A stretch of 64,000 bases of DNA from Tanticharoenia sakaeratensis NBRC 103193 (GCF_000963885.1 NZ_BALE01000010.1:288715-352714), one strand, 5' to 3'. Shown: positions 28,109 through 37,798, counted from the stretch's first letter. The notes: generated by a model not told the origin, from the letters alone. Made by a program: numbers and translations.

Positions 28109-28929
28109 AGCGTCTGATCTGGGTGCCGCTTCTGCTGCTCGCGGGATGTGGCGGTGGCGGCACGAAGGGGCCGACGCCTGATCCGGTCTATGACAATGCG
28201 ATCGATGCCGGACGAAGCGCCTTCGGCCTCGCACGCTACGATCAGGCCGCCGTGCAATATGAGGATGCCTATCGGGTGGCCCTGCGCCGGGATGATGCGG
28301 GCGCCATGGCCGATGCCGCCTATGACCTCGCGGCGGCGCGGCTCGGCGCCGGGAAGCCTGCATCCACGCTGACAGCCCTTGATCGGGCAAAGACCGATCT
28401 GGCGATCCGGGGCCATGGGGAACCCGCATCCCTCCGTCTTGCACGGGCAGCCGCCCAGTTGCGCCTGAATGATCCGCTGGACGCGCGGACGACGGCTGCG
28501 GCGGTCATGAGCGACCCGGATGCCGGTATCGCCGAGCGGGCTGCGTTCCTGAACGGGGTTGCGGCGGCCCGTCTGGGCGATGGCGCGGGGCTTGAGGCGG
28601 CATTGTCGCGCATCGGTACCGGTCCGAAAATCGATCCGCTCTGGGCCGCGGACCGGACCGAGCTGTCCGCGCGGCTGGCGCTTCTGCGAGGGGATCTGGC
28701 AGGCGCACAACGGCAGGCAGCCGATGCGGCATCGCAGCGGCAGGCTCTGCTCGATTATCGCGGCATGCGGGACAGTCTTGGTGTCGAGGCGGATGCAGCG
28801 CAGCGCGCGGGTAATATGATGCTGGCAGCGGCTCTGCGTCAGCAGGTTGCACAAAGTGCGGCGTCGGAAACGCAGGCTCCGACCCAATCCACGGTGCAGA
28901 TCCACAGCTCGGGCGCCGGCGCTGACTGA
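28105..28929 (+). CDS. Helical-repeat lipoprotein of the MCE operon
   Basis: A 274-residue lipoprotein with a lipobox LLLAGC (Cys15), then a Gly/Pro linker and an Ala-rich helical repeat region (about 30-250) resembling TPR/Sel1 arrays (SAFGLARYDQAAVQYEDAYRVAL). There is no Lys/Asp retention signal pattern I would trust. It occupies the place where other MCE operons encode an auxiliary lipoprotein (PqiC or MlaA types), but it does not look like either. ATG at 28105 overlaps the MCE gene stop. A role as the outer-membrane-side partner of the MCE tube is plausible from position only. Confidence 0.78.
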   Translation: MKRLIWVPLLLLAGCGGGGTKGPTPDPVYDNAIDAGRSAFGLARYDQAAVQYEDAYRVALRRDDAGAMADAAYDLAAARLGAGKPASTLTALDRAKTDLAIRGHGEPASLRLARAAAQLRLNDPLDARTTAAAVMSDPDAGIAERAAFLNGVAAARLGDGAGLEAALSRIGTGPKIDPLWAADRTELSARLALLRGDLAGAQRQAADAASQRQALLDYRGMRDSLGVEADAAQRAGNMMLAAALRQQVAQSAASETQAPTQSTVQIHSSGAGAD

Positions 28930-29248
28930 GGCCGATCCGCCGATCTGCCCGGTCTGCGGACGGCCGATTCCCGATGAAGCGCGGTCGTCGCGGCATCACC
29001 TGACGCCCAAGCTGAAGGGCGGTGCCCGCGGCGAGACCGTGCGCCTGCATCAACTGTGTCATGCCGCGATCCATGCCCGTTTTTCGGAAGCCGAAATCGC
29101 ACGCCGGCTGGCGAGCCCCGAGGCGCTTCAGGCCGACGAGGAGCTGGCGCGTTTCATTGCCTGGGTTCGCAAGCGGCCGGACGATTTCCATGCGCCCACG
29201 CGCCGGTCGAAAGGCAAGCGCGGCCCGAAACGGGGGAAGGGTGCGTAA
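28856..29248 (+). CDS. Small HNH-type zinc protein
   Basis: A 130-residue product with an HNH-like core: CPVCGRPIP, RHHLTPKLKGG and LHQLCHAAIHARF, which together give the paired Cys, the catalytic-type HH and the final His. The C-terminus is very basic (KGKRGPKRGKG). The conserved part begins only at about residue 24. I used GTG at 28856, which lies 9 bases after an AGG; TTG at 28847 is possible. Either start overlaps the lipoprotein gene by more than 70 bases in another frame; a CTG at 28922 would avoid most of this overlap. HNH proteins of this size are usually nucleases, but its target is unknown and a link to the MCE operon is not obvious. Confidence 0.68.
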   Translation: MRRRKRRLRPNPRCRSTARAPALTEADPPICPVCGRPIPDEARSSRHHLTPKLKGGARGETVRLHQLCHAAIHARFSEAEIARRLASPEALQADEELARFIAWVRKRPDDFHAPTRRSKGKRGPKRGKGA

Positions 29249-29489
29249 ACGATACGCGATCCATCGTCGTGCCGGCCCTGACGCCTGGCGGGCGAGGCCC
29301 ATGAGCGTTCGTCCGAACAGGGCCTGCGCAACCAAGGGTGTTGCGGTCGCATTGACCTGAAGGCGGACCACGCTGGCGGGCATTGTTCCATATTCGCGCA
29401 ACCGCGGAAGCAGGCATGTGGAAACGACGAAAGGCACCGGCTTGCTCAGCGATGAGGCCAACGTTTCGGAGGGGTTGAGGAATGTGCTC

Positions 29490-30695
29490 ATGACCGGCCA
29501 GGCGACAAATGCTGCCAATCGGAGCGACAGGACCGAACGCCATGCGGGCGGTATCATCGAGCGACACCGAAGGCGCATTCATCGTCGTTTGCGCAGTCTT
29601 GCGTTCAGCGCCCTCGTGTTGGCGGCGGCAGGATCGAGGGATGCCAATGCCGCCCCTTTGCCTTCCGTCCCGCCCGGTTTTGCGCTCTCGGTTCTGACCG
29701 ATCAGGTACCCGGCGCGCGCGAAATCGCGCTCGGGCCTCCGGGCGTTCTGTTCATCGGAACGATGGGCGCGGGCCAGGTCTATGCCGTGCGGTTCGATCC
29801 TGCCGCGCCAAAGCCTGTGGCGAAGGTCACGACGATTGCCTCCGATCTCGAAGCGCCTGCGGGCGTCGCCTATCACAATGGCGATCTGTTCATTTCCGCG
29901 ACGACGCGGATCATGGTGCTCCGCAATATCGCAGAGCACCTGGACGAGCCGCCAAAGCCGGAAGTGCTGATCGATCATCTTCCGTGGCGCTCGGGCGATC
30001 ACGACTGGAAGTTCATCGCATTCGGGCCGGACCGGCGCCTCTACATCCCGATCGGCTCGCCCTGCAATGTGTGTGACATCGGGCATGCATTCGGCAAGCT
30101 GATGCGGGCGGAGGCGGACGGCAGCCATCTGGAAGATGTAGCCTATGGTCTGCGCAACAGCGTCGGATTCACATGGCAACCGCAGGGGAACGGATCGTTT
30201 CCGATTTTCCTGACGGATAACGGGCGCGACTGGCTGGGCGACGACATTCCGAGCGACGAACTCAACCGGGTCGATCATGTGGGGCAGGATTTCGGCTTTC
30301 CCCACTGCCATCAGGGCGACATTGCCGACCCCAAATTTGGCGCCGGTCATCCCTGCTCGGGCTACACGCCGCCGATTGTCAAGCTGGGTGCCCATGTGGC
30401 GGCATTAGGCTTGCGGTTCTATGATGGAACGGCGCTGCCGGAGCCGTTGCGTGGCAGCCTGATCGTTGCCGAACACGGCTCCTGGAATCGCTCGACGCCG
30501 TCAGGATATCGCGTGGTCGCAGTCACGATACGCGATGGAAAACCCACCGGGCAGCAGGATGTGCTGTTCAATGGGTTGAGTGGCCGGACGCCGCTTGCGC
30601 GCCCGGCGGATGTCCAGCCTCTGCCGGATGGCTCCATCCTGATTTCGGACGAGCTGTATGGTCGTCTCTACCGGCTCAGCTGGCAGGGGCGCTGA
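29490..30695 (+). CDS. Secreted PQQ-type sugar dehydrogenase (sorbosone dehydrogenase-like)
   Basis: A periplasmic beta-propeller of the soluble glucose/sorbosone dehydrogenase family, which uses PQQ to oxidise sugars or sugar aldehydes. Visible motifs: PPGFALSVLTDQVPGAREIALGPPG at the first blade (split here as PPGFALSV and REIALG), HDWKFIAFGPDRRLYIP, LTDNGRDWLGDD, and the family signature EHGSWNRSTPSGYRVV. The signal peptide core LAFSALVLAAAG lies about 35 residues after ATG 29490, which is long; a TTG at 29589 would give an ideal signal peptide, and a GTG at 29418 is also in frame. Converges on pgm with 15 bases between. Substrate is uncertain; sorbosone and related ketoses are typical in acetic acid bacteria. 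Confidence 0.82.
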   Translation: MTGQATNAANRSDRTERHAGGIIERHRRRIHRRLRSLAFSALVLAAAGSRDANAAPLPSVPPGFALSVLTDQVPGAREIALGPPGVLFIGTMGAGQVYAVRFDPAAPKPVAKVTTIASDLEAPAGVAYHNGDLFISATTRIMVLRNIAEHLDEPPKPEVLIDHLPWRSGDHDWKFIAFGPDRRLYIPIGSPCNVCDIGHAFGKLMRAEADGSHLEDVAYGLRNSVGFTWQPQGNGSFPIFLTDNGRDWLGDDIPSDELNRVDHVGQDFGFPHCHQGDIADPKFGAGHPCSGYTPPIVKLGAHVAALGLRFYDGTALPEPLRGSLIVAEHGSWNRSTPSGYRVVAVTIRDGKPTGQQDVLFNGLSGRTPLARPADVQPLPDGSILISDELYGRLYRLSWQGR

Positions 30696-30710
30696 GCCGG
30701 TCCAGACGTT

Positions 30711-32357
30711 TCAGGCCGCAAAGACCTTCGAGATTGCGGCCTGTGCCTCTTCCTGAATGGCCTTCAGGTGCTCGGGGCTTTTGAAGCTTTCGGCATAGAT
30801 CTTGTAGACGTCCTCGGTGCCTGAGGGACGCGCTGCAAACCAGCCGTTTTCGGTCGTGACTTTCAGTCCGCCGATCGCAGCGCCATTGCCGGGAGCCTTG
30901 GTGAGCTTGGCGGTAATCTTCTCGCCGGCCAGTTCCTCAAGCGGGAACTGTTCGGGCGCAAGCTTGCTCAGCTTGGCCTTCTGTTCGGCGTTCGCGGCCG
31001 CATCGATACGCTCGTAATACGGCGTGCCGAGCCTGGCTGCGATCTCGTGATAATGGACGCTCGGATTCTTGCCGGTCTTCGCGGTGATCTCGGCGGCAAG
31101 CAGGCCGAGGATCAGGCCGTCCTTGTCGGTCGTCCAGACCGTGCCGTCGCGACGCAGGAAGGTCGCGCCTGCGCTCTCCTCACCACCGAAACCGAGCGAG
31201 CCGTCGATCAGGCCGGGGACGAACCATTTCAGGCCGACCGGCACTTCGACCAGCTTGCGGCCCATGTCGGCCGTGACCCGGTCGATCAGGCTGGAGCTGA
31301 CCAGCGTCTTGCCGACGCCGAGATCCGCGCCCCATTCCGGGCGGTTGCGGAACAGGTAGGAAATCGCGACTGCCAGATAGTGATTCGGGTTCATCAGCCC
31401 GTCAGGCTGGGCGACGATCCCGTGGCGATCGGCGTCGGTGTCGTTGGCAAACGCCACGTCGAACTGGCTGCCCATGTCGATCAGACGCGCCATCGCATAG
31501 GGGGACGAGCAGTCCATGCGGATCTGTCCGTCCCAGTCGGCCGTCATGAAGCCGAAGGCCGGATCGACCTCGTCACTGACGACGGTGGCATTCAGGCCGT
31601 ATTTGTCGATGATCGGCTTCCAGTAACGGACGGCGGCACCGCCGAGCGGGTCGATGCCGATCTTCACGCCGGCTTCGCGGATTGCGTCCATGTCGATGAC
31701 GGAGGCGAGATCGTCCACATAGGGCGTGATGAAATCGTAGCCCCTGATCGTGGGCACCTTGCGGGCCTCGTCGTAGGGCAGGCGTTTCACGTCCTTCAGG
31801 CCATTGGCGAGAAAATCGTTCGCCATGTCCTGGACCGCCTTGGTGATGGCGGTATCGGCCGGGCCGCCATTGGGCGGATTGTATTTGAAGCCGCCATCGG
31901 TCGGCGGATTATGGGACGGCGTGACGACGACACCATCGGCGAGGCCCGTCGTGCGGCCTTTGTTGTATGTCAGGATAGCATGCGAGATCACGGGCGTGGG
32001 CGTGTAGCCGTCATGTTCGTCGATTCGGACGTCGATGCCGTGGGCCGCGAACACCTCGATCGCCGATTTCTGGGCCGGCGCCGAAAGCGCGTGGGAATCG
32101 ATGCCGATGAACAGCGGCCCGTCGATGCCCTCAGCCTTGCGATGGCGGCAGATCGCCTCGCAGATCGCGAGGATGTGGTCCTCGTTGAAACTGGTGTGCA
32201 GCGGCGAGCCACGATGGCCCGACGTGCCGAAGGAGACGCGCTGCGTTGCGACCGAGGCATCCGGCTTGCGGTCGTAATAGGCGGCGATCAGGGCCGGGAT
32301 GTCCGCGCGCTGCGAAGGATCGAGCGTCTTGCCGGCCAGGGGGCTGATATGGGCCAT
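30711..32357 (-). CDS. pgm: Phosphoglucomutase (alpha-D-glucose-1,6-bisphosphate dependent)
   Basis: A 548-residue enzyme that interconverts glucose 1-phosphate and glucose 6-phosphate, feeding UDP-glucose and polysaccharide synthesis. The phosphoserine loop is [13 protein letters not shown], the metal loop [11 protein letters not shown], the sugar-binding loop [11 protein letters not shown] and the phosphate-binding loop [14 protein letters not shown] at 32357 gives the canonical [10 protein letters not shown] start; upstream in-frame sequence is not conserved. It lies downstream of bioB on the same strand, separated by a strong hairpin. Confidence 0.96.
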   Translation of the reverse strand: MAHISPLAGKTLDPSQRADIPALIAAYYDRKPDASVATQRVSFGTSGHRGSPLHTSFNEDHILAICEAICRHRKAEGIDGPLFIGIDSHALSAPAQKSAIEVFAAHGIDVRIDEHDGYTPTPVISHAILTYNKGRTTGLADGVVVTPSHNPPTDGGFKYNPPNGGPADTAITKAVQDMANDFLANGLKDVKRLPYDEARKVPTIRGYDFITPYVDDLASVIDMDAIREAGVKIGIDPLGGAAVRYWKPIIDKYGLNATVVSDEVDPAFGFMTADWDGQIRMDCSSPYAMARLIDMGSQFDVAFANDTDADRHGIVAQPDGLMNPNHYLAVAISYLFRNRPEWGADLGVGKTLVSSSLIDRVTADMGRKLVEVPVGLKWFVPGLIDGSLGFGGEESAGATFLRRDGTVWTTDKDGLILGLLAAEITAKTGKNPSVHYHEIAARLGTPYYERIDAAANAEQKAKLSKLAPEQFPLEELAGEKITAKLTKAPGNGAAIGGLKVTTENGWFAARPSGTEDVYKIYAESFKSPEHLKAIQEEAQAAISKVFAA

Positions 32358-32438
32358 GGGTCGATTGGGTCCTCGAAATTCCGATGATCGGCAGTCAGAA
32401 CACGCAAGCGCGGTCCCCGGTTCAGCAAAACATTCTTC

Positions 32439-32480
32439 GCGGCCTTGCGTCCAGCCGGCCTCGGCTGGACGCAAGGCCGC
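32439..32480 (-). terminator. Perfect 18-bp inverted repeat between bioB and pgm
   Basis: GCGGCCTTGCGTCCAGCC and its exact reverse complement are separated by only six bases (GGCCTC). It starts 12 bases past the bioB stop on the minus strand and is followed by GAAGAATGTTTT, a modest T-rich tail, so it most likely ends the bioB transcript. The stem is unusually long and perfect for a terminator. Confidence 0.65.
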
Positions 32481-32492
32481 GGGGCGTGCCGT

Positions 32493-33467
32493 TCAGGCAA
32501 CGCTCATCGGCGTCATGCCGAGGCGCGAGAGCAGGGCGCGGTCGCGGTGCTCTGCGGGATTGGGAGTCGTCAGCAGCTTCTCGCCGCAGAAGATGGAGTT
32601 CGCGCCGGCCAGGAAGCAAAGCGCGTGGGCTTCGTCGCTCATGGCTTCGCGGCCGGCGGCAAGGCGGACATGGCTTGCCGGCATGGTGATGCGGGCCGCC
32701 GCGATCACGCGAACGAAGGTGATCGGATCGACGGCTTCGGCGGCTGCGAGCGGCGTGCCCTCGACGCGGACGAGGAGGTTGATCGGAACGCTTTCCGGGT
32801 GCTGTGGAAGGCTCGCGAGCGTCGCGATCAGGCCTGCGCGGTCGGCTTCGTCCTCGCCCATGCCGACGATCCCGCCGCAGCACACGTTGATGCCGGCATC
32901 CCGGACGTTTGCCAGCGTATCGAGCCGGTCCTGGTATGTGCGGGTCGTGATGATCTCGCCGTAGAATTCCTCGGACGTGTCGAGGTTGTGGTTGTAGTAG
33001 TCGAGGCCGGCATCGCGGAGCTGCCGCGACTGGGCGGCGTCGAGCATTCCGAGCGTCACGCAGGTCTCGAGCCCAAGCGCCTTGACGCCTTCGACCATGG
33101 CGCAGACCGTATCGAGGTCGTGCTGCTTCGGCGAGCGCCAGGCAGCCCCCATGCAGAAACGCCCCGCCCCCGCGTCCCGTGCTCGCTTCGCATCCGCCAG
33201 CACGCGCTCGACCGCCATCAGGCGCTCGGCCTTCACGCCATCCTCATGGCGCGCGCTCTGCGGGCAATAGGCGCAATCTTCCGGGCAGCCGCCGGTCTTG
33301 ATCGACAGCAGCGTCGACAGCTGCATCTTCGTCGGATCGAAATGCATGCGATGCGCGGTCTGCGCCTGATACAGCAGGTCGGGGAAGGGGAGGTTCAGCA
33401 GGGCCTGAACTTCGTCGCGTGTCCAGTCATGCCGGATCGCGCCGACGGTTCGTGCGGGCATGTCCAT
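32493..33467 (-). CDS. bioB: Biotin synthase
   Basis: Radical SAM enzyme that inserts sulfur into dethiobiotin. The 324-residue product has the CxxxCxxC cluster motif in [14 protein letters not shown], the second-cluster region, and typical [13 protein letters not shown] and [10 protein letters not shown] segments. ATG at 33467 gives a normal N-terminus. No other bio genes adjoin it; the alpha-oxoamine synthase at 57827-59035 is not BioF (see there). Divergent from the ferritin-like gene over 145 bases. Confidence 0.96.
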   Translation of the reverse strand: MDMPARTVGAIRHDWTRDEVQALLNLPFPDLLYQAQTAHRMHFDPTKMQLSTLLSIKTGGCPEDCAYCPQSARHEDGVKAERLMAVERVLADAKRARDAGAGRFCMGAAWRSPKQHDLDTVCAMVEGVKALGLETCVTLGMLDAAQSRQLRDAGLDYYNHNLDTSEEFYGEIITTRTYQDRLDTLANVRDAGINVCCGGIVGMGEDEADRAGLIATLASLPQHPESVPINLLVRVEGTPLAAAEAVDPITFVRVIAAARITMPASHVRLAAGREAMSDEAHALCFLAGANSIFCGEKLLTTPNPAEHRDRALLSRLGMTPMSVA

Positions 33468-33612
33468 GAGGGCAACCTTCTCCTGTCATCTGCAAGCTGT
33501 CGTTGAAGACGGTTGCTGTGGCACGAAAACGGCACGCCTGTCATGTGGCGGCTGCCGATGCTAGATGTCATGGATTCGTCATGCAGCGGATGCTGAACAG
33601 ACACGGGTTACG

Positions 33613-34434
33613 ATGAAGCACTGGCATATTGATCAGATGGACTGGGCGGCCTTCGATCCCTCGCGGGTGGATCCGGAGATCGTGCCGCTGGTCAAGGCGG
33701 CGTCCGTCGTGGAGCGCAACGGCAAGGACTATGCGGTCTATCTGGCCAACGTCTTCGCAGGCGACCCCGACTTCGCCCAGGCCGCCGACAACTGGGCGAT
33801 CGAGGAAGTCCAGCACGGCGATGCGCTCGGGCGCTGGGCGATGCTGGCCGACCCGGCATGGGACTACCCGGCGGCGTTTGCGCGCTATCGCGACAGCTAC
33901 AAGCTCGAACTGGACGTGGATGCATCGATCCGGGGCTCACGCACGGGCGAGCTGATTGCGCGCTGCATGGTCGAGACCGGCACATCGTCCTTCTATACGG
34001 CGCTGGCCGATGCGACGAACGAACCGGTCCTGAAGGCCATCTGCAAGCAGATCGCAGCGGATGAATATCGCCATTTCAAGCTGTTCTACGATCACATGCA
34101 TCGCTATCTGCGGCGCGAGAAGCTTGGCGTGATCGCCCGCGCCCGGATCGCGCTCGGCCGTGTGACCGAGAGCGAGGATGATGAACTCGCATCCGCCTAT
34201 CACACGACGAACGAGCCTGCCGACACGCCCTACGATCATGGACGGTGCATCGCGGCCTACATGTCGCGTGCCATCGGGTTCTATCAGCCGCGCCATATCG
34301 ATCGCGTGACGAGCATGATCTTCAAGACGATCGGCTTCAACCCGCACGGACGTGTGCGGGCCCTGGCGTCAAAAGGCGTCTATCGTATGATGCAGGCGCG
34401 CAGGCGCCGCTTTCTCAAGCAGGTTGCCGCCTAG
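33613..34434 (+). CDS. Ferritin-like diiron protein
   Basis: A 273-residue soluble four-helix protein with a complete diiron pattern: Glu34 (VVERN), EEVQHGD (Glu65, His68), a third-helix Glu (MVETGTSSF) and DEYRHF. This is the E...ExxH...E...ExxH arrangement of acyl-ACP desaturase-like and ferritin-like oxygenases. The long conserved N-terminus (MKHWHIDQMDWAAFDPSRVDP) and basic C-terminus are common to an uncharacterised alphaproteobacterial group. ATG at 33613 is used; the frame opens at 33565 but without conservation. Substrate unknown; an acyl-lipid oxidation is possible, a simple iron-storage role less so because the length exceeds ferritins. Confidence 0.75.
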   Translation: MKHWHIDQMDWAAFDPSRVDPEIVPLVKAASVVERNGKDYAVYLANVFAGDPDFAQAADNWAIEEVQHGDALGRWAMLADPAWDYPAAFARYRDSYKLELDVDASIRGSRTGELIARCMVETGTSSFYTALADATNEPVLKAICKQIAADEYRHFKLFYDHMHRYLRREKLGVIARARIALGRVTESEDDELASAYHTTNEPADTPYDHGRCIAAYMSRAIGFYQPRHIDRVTSMIFKTIGFNPHGRVRALASKGVYRMMQARRRRFLKQVAA

Positions 34435-34455
34435 CGGATTGTGCGCCCCGCCGCG

Positions 34456-34689
34456 TCAGTGGTGAATGAAGCCCATTCCCGTCTGCAGCGCCGTCCGTGC
34501 CAGTTCCGACCAAAGCGATCCGCCCGGGCCGCCGCCATGGGACGAGCCACTGCCGTTCGTATCGGAGGGGCGGCTGTCGTTCCGGGCGTCATCGCCATCG
34601 GCCATGTCCGCCGGTGCCCGGCTTGCGCAGCCGATCAGAGAGAATCCGGTGAGCAGCAGGCAGAGAGCGGGCAACGGTCTGTATCGCAT
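34456..34689 (-). CDS. Small lipoprotein
   Basis: A 77-residue predicted lipoprotein: hydrophobic signal (PALCLLLTGFSL), lipobox LIGC (Cys21), then an Asp/Ser/Gly-rich flexible stretch and a short helix at the end (SELARTALQTGMGFIH). No family recognised. It is divergent from the Dabb-domain gene; the 194-base region between them should hold promoters for both, but I could not assign boxes. Confidence 0.6.
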   Translation of the reverse strand: MRYRPLPALCLLLTGFSLIGCASRAPADMADGDDARNDSRPSDTNGSGSSHGGGPGGSLWSELARTALQTGMGFIHH

Positions 34690-34883
34690 CCGTTCATTAC
34701 GCCATACAATCGACGCCGCCCGTGTGGCGGATCGTGAAAAAACGTAAGGCGCTGCCGTATGCAGCCTGTCTTGTGGCAAACCATGACCGGACTGCGCCGC
34801 GTGAATGCATCGCGTCAGCTGTCGTCGCGTTATGGTCCGCGAGTTGAGTGTGCAAGGCGGTAAAAATTGAGGTCGGGGAGGGG

Positions 34884-35510
34884 ATGATGGAACGAGGAAT
34901 GATCCGCGGCGCATTGCTGGCAGCGGGGGTCGTGAGCGGTTGTGCGGCAGGCGTTACGTCCGTGGCCCACGCGGCTCCGTGGCAGGTGCCGATTGCGTCC
35001 AGCTATGGCGCGCCGGGCAGCCTGCCCGCCGATCCGATGATGACAGGCGCGCGGCAGCTTGAGGCGCAGGTCGGGCCTGCGGCGTTCACCGCACCGGATT
35101 TTCATCCCGGTGTGATCCGTCACATGGTCATGTTCCGCTACAAGCCGGCCACGACGGACGCACAGCGTGCCGAAGTTACCGCGCGTTTCCTTCACCTCGT
35201 GCAGGATTCGCGCCGTCCGGACGGCAGCCGGTTCGTGCAGTCGATCGAGACGGGTGTGCAGGACAGCGGAGAGGGCAACGACGCCGGACTGCAGCAGGCG
35301 TTCCTCGTGACGTTCAAGTCCGAAGGCGACCGCAATTTCTATGTGGGGCGGCCCGTCGTGACCGATCCGGCCTACTTCGATCCCGCACACGAGGCCTTCA
35401 AGCAGTTTGCCGCACCCTATCTGGCTGGGGTCGTTGTGTTCGATTATCCGGTGACGCTGGTGGATACGGCACATCCCACGCCCGCGCCTCATCATCGCCG
35501 TCGGTCCTGA
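34884..35510 (+). CDS. Secreted Dabb-fold (stress-responsive A/B barrel) protein
   Basis: A 208-residue product with a signal peptide (IRGALLAAGVV...AHAA) and a Dabb domain from about residue 75: IRHMVMFRYKP, then FLVTFKSEGDRNFYVG and a final YLAGVVVFDY strand. Dabb proteins are small dimeric ferredoxin-like barrels; most are cytoplasmic, so the signal peptide is unusual. ATG 34884 follows a ggggaggg site very closely; ATG 34887 and 34899 are in-frame alternatives. Function unknown. Confidence 0.72.
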   Translation: MMERGMIRGALLAAGVVSGCAAGVTSVAHAAPWQVPIASSYGAPGSLPADPMMTGARQLEAQVGPAAFTAPDFHPGVIRHMVMFRYKPATTDAQRAEVTARFLHLVQDSRRPDGSRFVQSIETGVQDSGEGNDAGLQQAFLVTFKSEGDRNFYVGRPVVTDPAYFDPAHEAFKQFAAPYLAGVVVFDYPVTLVDTAHPTPAPHHRRRS

Positions 35511-35671
35511 GCGTATCGTTTCCACGTTGCGGGACGGTTCGCTCGCGCGGACGTGACGGCGGGTGAACATTGTTTTAACCGGCGCTGCCTCACGGTGCGG
35601 GAAACCAGCGTGGCATGGTGTCCGCCAGTTGAAGACTGGCCAAGTGCCCCTGCCTCAAAGGACGTAACTGT

Positions 35672-37798
35672 TTGTCCCGCATTCTTTCCCGATCCCGCTT
35701 CTTGGGCGCCATGCTCGCGGCAGGCAGTGCCCTTTCACTGACACCGGCATGGGCCGCGCCCGGTACGCCTGCGACGGCACCGGCGCAGCCCGGCGGTCCG
35801 AGCGGCATCGATTCGCTCCCGCCTGCGCTGCGGGGATATGGGCATTTCGGCCTGAACACCGCGGCGATGGACACGGCGGTCAAGCCCGGAGACGACTTCT
35901 TCGAATACGGCAACGGCACGTATCTGAAGGATCTCGTGATCCCGCCGGACCTCACGTCCTTCGGTCCGTTCGTGATCCTCATGGAGAACGCCCGCGCACA
36001 GGTGCGGACGCTTCTGGCCGACCTTGGCGCTCATCCGTCAGCCGATCCGAAGACGACGGACGAGAAGCTCGGCGTGTATTACGCAACCTTCCTCGACCAG
36101 AAGACGGTGGACGGTCTGGGGACGAAGCCGCTCGAGGCGGATCTCAATGCCGTGCGCGGTGTGCACGACGCAGCCAGCCTCTCGCATCTGTTCGGTCAGG
36201 CTCAGGCCTCGTTTCAGTTCACACCGTTCGGCATCGGCATTCAGCCGGACGACCGCGATCCGACGAAGTTCTCGATCAGTCTTGGCCAGGGCGGTCTCGG
36301 CATGCCTGACCGCGACTACTATCTGAAGCCCGGCTTTGCCGAGAAGAAGACGGCCTATCAGGCCTATATCGCCAAGATGCTTGGCCTGCTGAGCTGGCCG
36401 GATGCCGATGCGCAGGCGGCCAGGATCGTGGCGTTCGAGACGCAGATCGCGCAGGCACACTGGGCGCGCGATGCGATGCGCGATCCGGTGAAGGCCTACA
36501 ATCCCATGACGGTGGCGCAGTTGCAGAAGGCAGCGCCGGGAATCGACTGGACTGGTCTGCTGACCACGGCAGGCATCCCGGCGAGCGGACTTGAAAAGCG
36601 CGTTCTGGTCGTGGGGCAGCCATCCGCGATCAGTGCGGAGGCGAAGCTTCTGCAGACGACGGACATGGCGACGGTCCGCGCGTGGCTTGCCTTCCATCTC
36701 GCCGATAATGCGGCGACCTATCTGTCGCAGCCGTTCACCGATGCGTCGTTCGAATTCAACGGGCATGTCCTGTCCGGCCAGCCGATGCAGCAGGAGCGCT
36801 GGAAGCGCGCTGTGCGCGTCTCGAACGAGGCACTGGGCTGGGCAATCGGGCAGGCTTACTCGGAGCGCTATTTCCCGGCGTCCTCCAAGGCTGAGATTAC
36901 CAAGCTCGTTGCCGAGGTGAAGGCCGCGTTCAAGGTCCGGCTGCAGCACAACGCCTGGATGGAGCCCGCAACGCGCGCCATGGCGCTGCGCAAGATCGAC
37001 AATTTCGAGATCGAGGTCGGCTATCCGAAGACATGGCGCGACTATAGCGGCCTGAAGATCGTCCCGGGCGATGCGTACGGCAACGCCGAGCGCGCGATGG
37101 GTTACGAGTGGGCCTTCTGGCTGCATCAGCTGGGCCACAGGGTCGACCGCAGCATGTGGTTCGACATGACGCCGCAGACGGTCAATGCCGAGAATCTGCC
37201 GAACTTCGTGGAGGTCGTGTTTCCGGCAGCCATCCTGCAGCCGCCCTTCTTCGACCCAAAGGCGGATCCGGCGGTCAATTATGGTGCGATCGGCGGTGTG
37301 ATCGGTCATGAAATGACCCATTCTTTCGACGATCAGGGCCGCCAGTATGACGAGCACGGACGTCTGCACGACTGGTGGACCAAGGCGGACGAGAAGAAGT
37401 TCACGGCGCTCGCCGACCGGTTCGGCGCGCAGTATGGCGCGTTCACCGTGCAGGGCGTTCATCTGAACCCGAAGCTGACGATGGGCGAGAACATCGCCGA
37501 TCTCGGCGGTCTGACGCTCGGACTGGATGCATATCATGCGTCCCTGCACGGCAAGCCGGCGCCTGTGATCGACGGTCTGACGGGCGATCAGCGGGTGTTC
37601 CTGGCATGGGCGCAGGTCTGGCGGCAGAAGCTGCGTCCCGATGCGGAGCGCGCACGCGTGACGGTCGATCCGCATTCGCCCCCGAAGGCGCGCGTGAACC
37701 TGCCGATGCACAATATCGATGCATGGTATGACGCGTTCGGCGTGCAGCCGGGGCAGGCTCTGTATCTGCCGCCGAGCGAACGCGTAAAAATCTGGTGA
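35672..37798 (+). CDS. Secreted M13-family zinc metallopeptidase
   Basis: A 708-residue neprilysin-like peptidase. The zinc motif is HEMTHSFDDQG (first His546), the third ligand lies in GENIADLGG, and the substrate-side NAxY-type region is represented by NAENLPNFVEVVFPAAIL. The M13 N-terminal domain starts at VKPGDDFFEYGNGTYL. The TTG start at 35672 follows aaagga and preserves a full signal peptide (cleavage after AWA); the next ATG (35711) would cut it. Exported to the periplasm, it probably degrades small peptides. It opens a coupled run of four genes; the next one overlaps by 4 bases. Confidence 0.92.
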   Translation: MSRILSRSRFLGAMLAAGSALSLTPAWAAPGTPATAPAQPGGPSGIDSLPPALRGYGHFGLNTAAMDTAVKPGDDFFEYGNGTYLKDLVIPPDLTSFGPFVILMENARAQVRTLLADLGAHPSADPKTTDEKLGVYYATFLDQKTVDGLGTKPLEADLNAVRGVHDAASLSHLFGQAQASFQFTPFGIGIQPDDRDPTKFSISLGQGGLGMPDRDYYLKPGFAEKKTAYQAYIAKMLGLLSWPDADAQAARIVAFETQIAQAHWARDAMRDPVKAYNPMTVAQLQKAAPGIDWTGLLTTAGIPASGLEKRVLVVGQPSAISAEAKLLQTTDMATVRAWLAFHLADNAATYLSQPFTDASFEFNGHVLSGQPMQQERWKRAVRVSNEALGWAIGQAYSERYFPASSKAEITKLVAEVKAAFKVRLQHNAWMEPATRAMALRKIDNFEIEVGYPKTWRDYSGLKIVPGDAYGNAERAMGYEWAFWLHQLGHRVDRSMWFDMTPQTVNAENLPNFVEVVFPAAILQPPFFDPKADPAVNYGAIGGVIGHEMTHSFDDQGRQYDEHGRLHDWWTKADEKKFTALADRFGAQYGAFTVQGVHLNPKLTMGENIADLGGLTLGLDAYHASLHGKPAPVIDGLTGDQRVFLAWAQVWRQKLRPDAERARVTVDPHSPPKARVNLPMHNIDAWYDAFGVQPGQALYLPPSERVKIW

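Noticed and set aside
28505..29578. Minus-strand open frame over the lipoprotein and HNH genes
   Set aside because: Looked at because it spans the 240-base gap before the sugar dehydrogenase gene, but it lacks motifs and overlaps two better-supported plus-strand genes.
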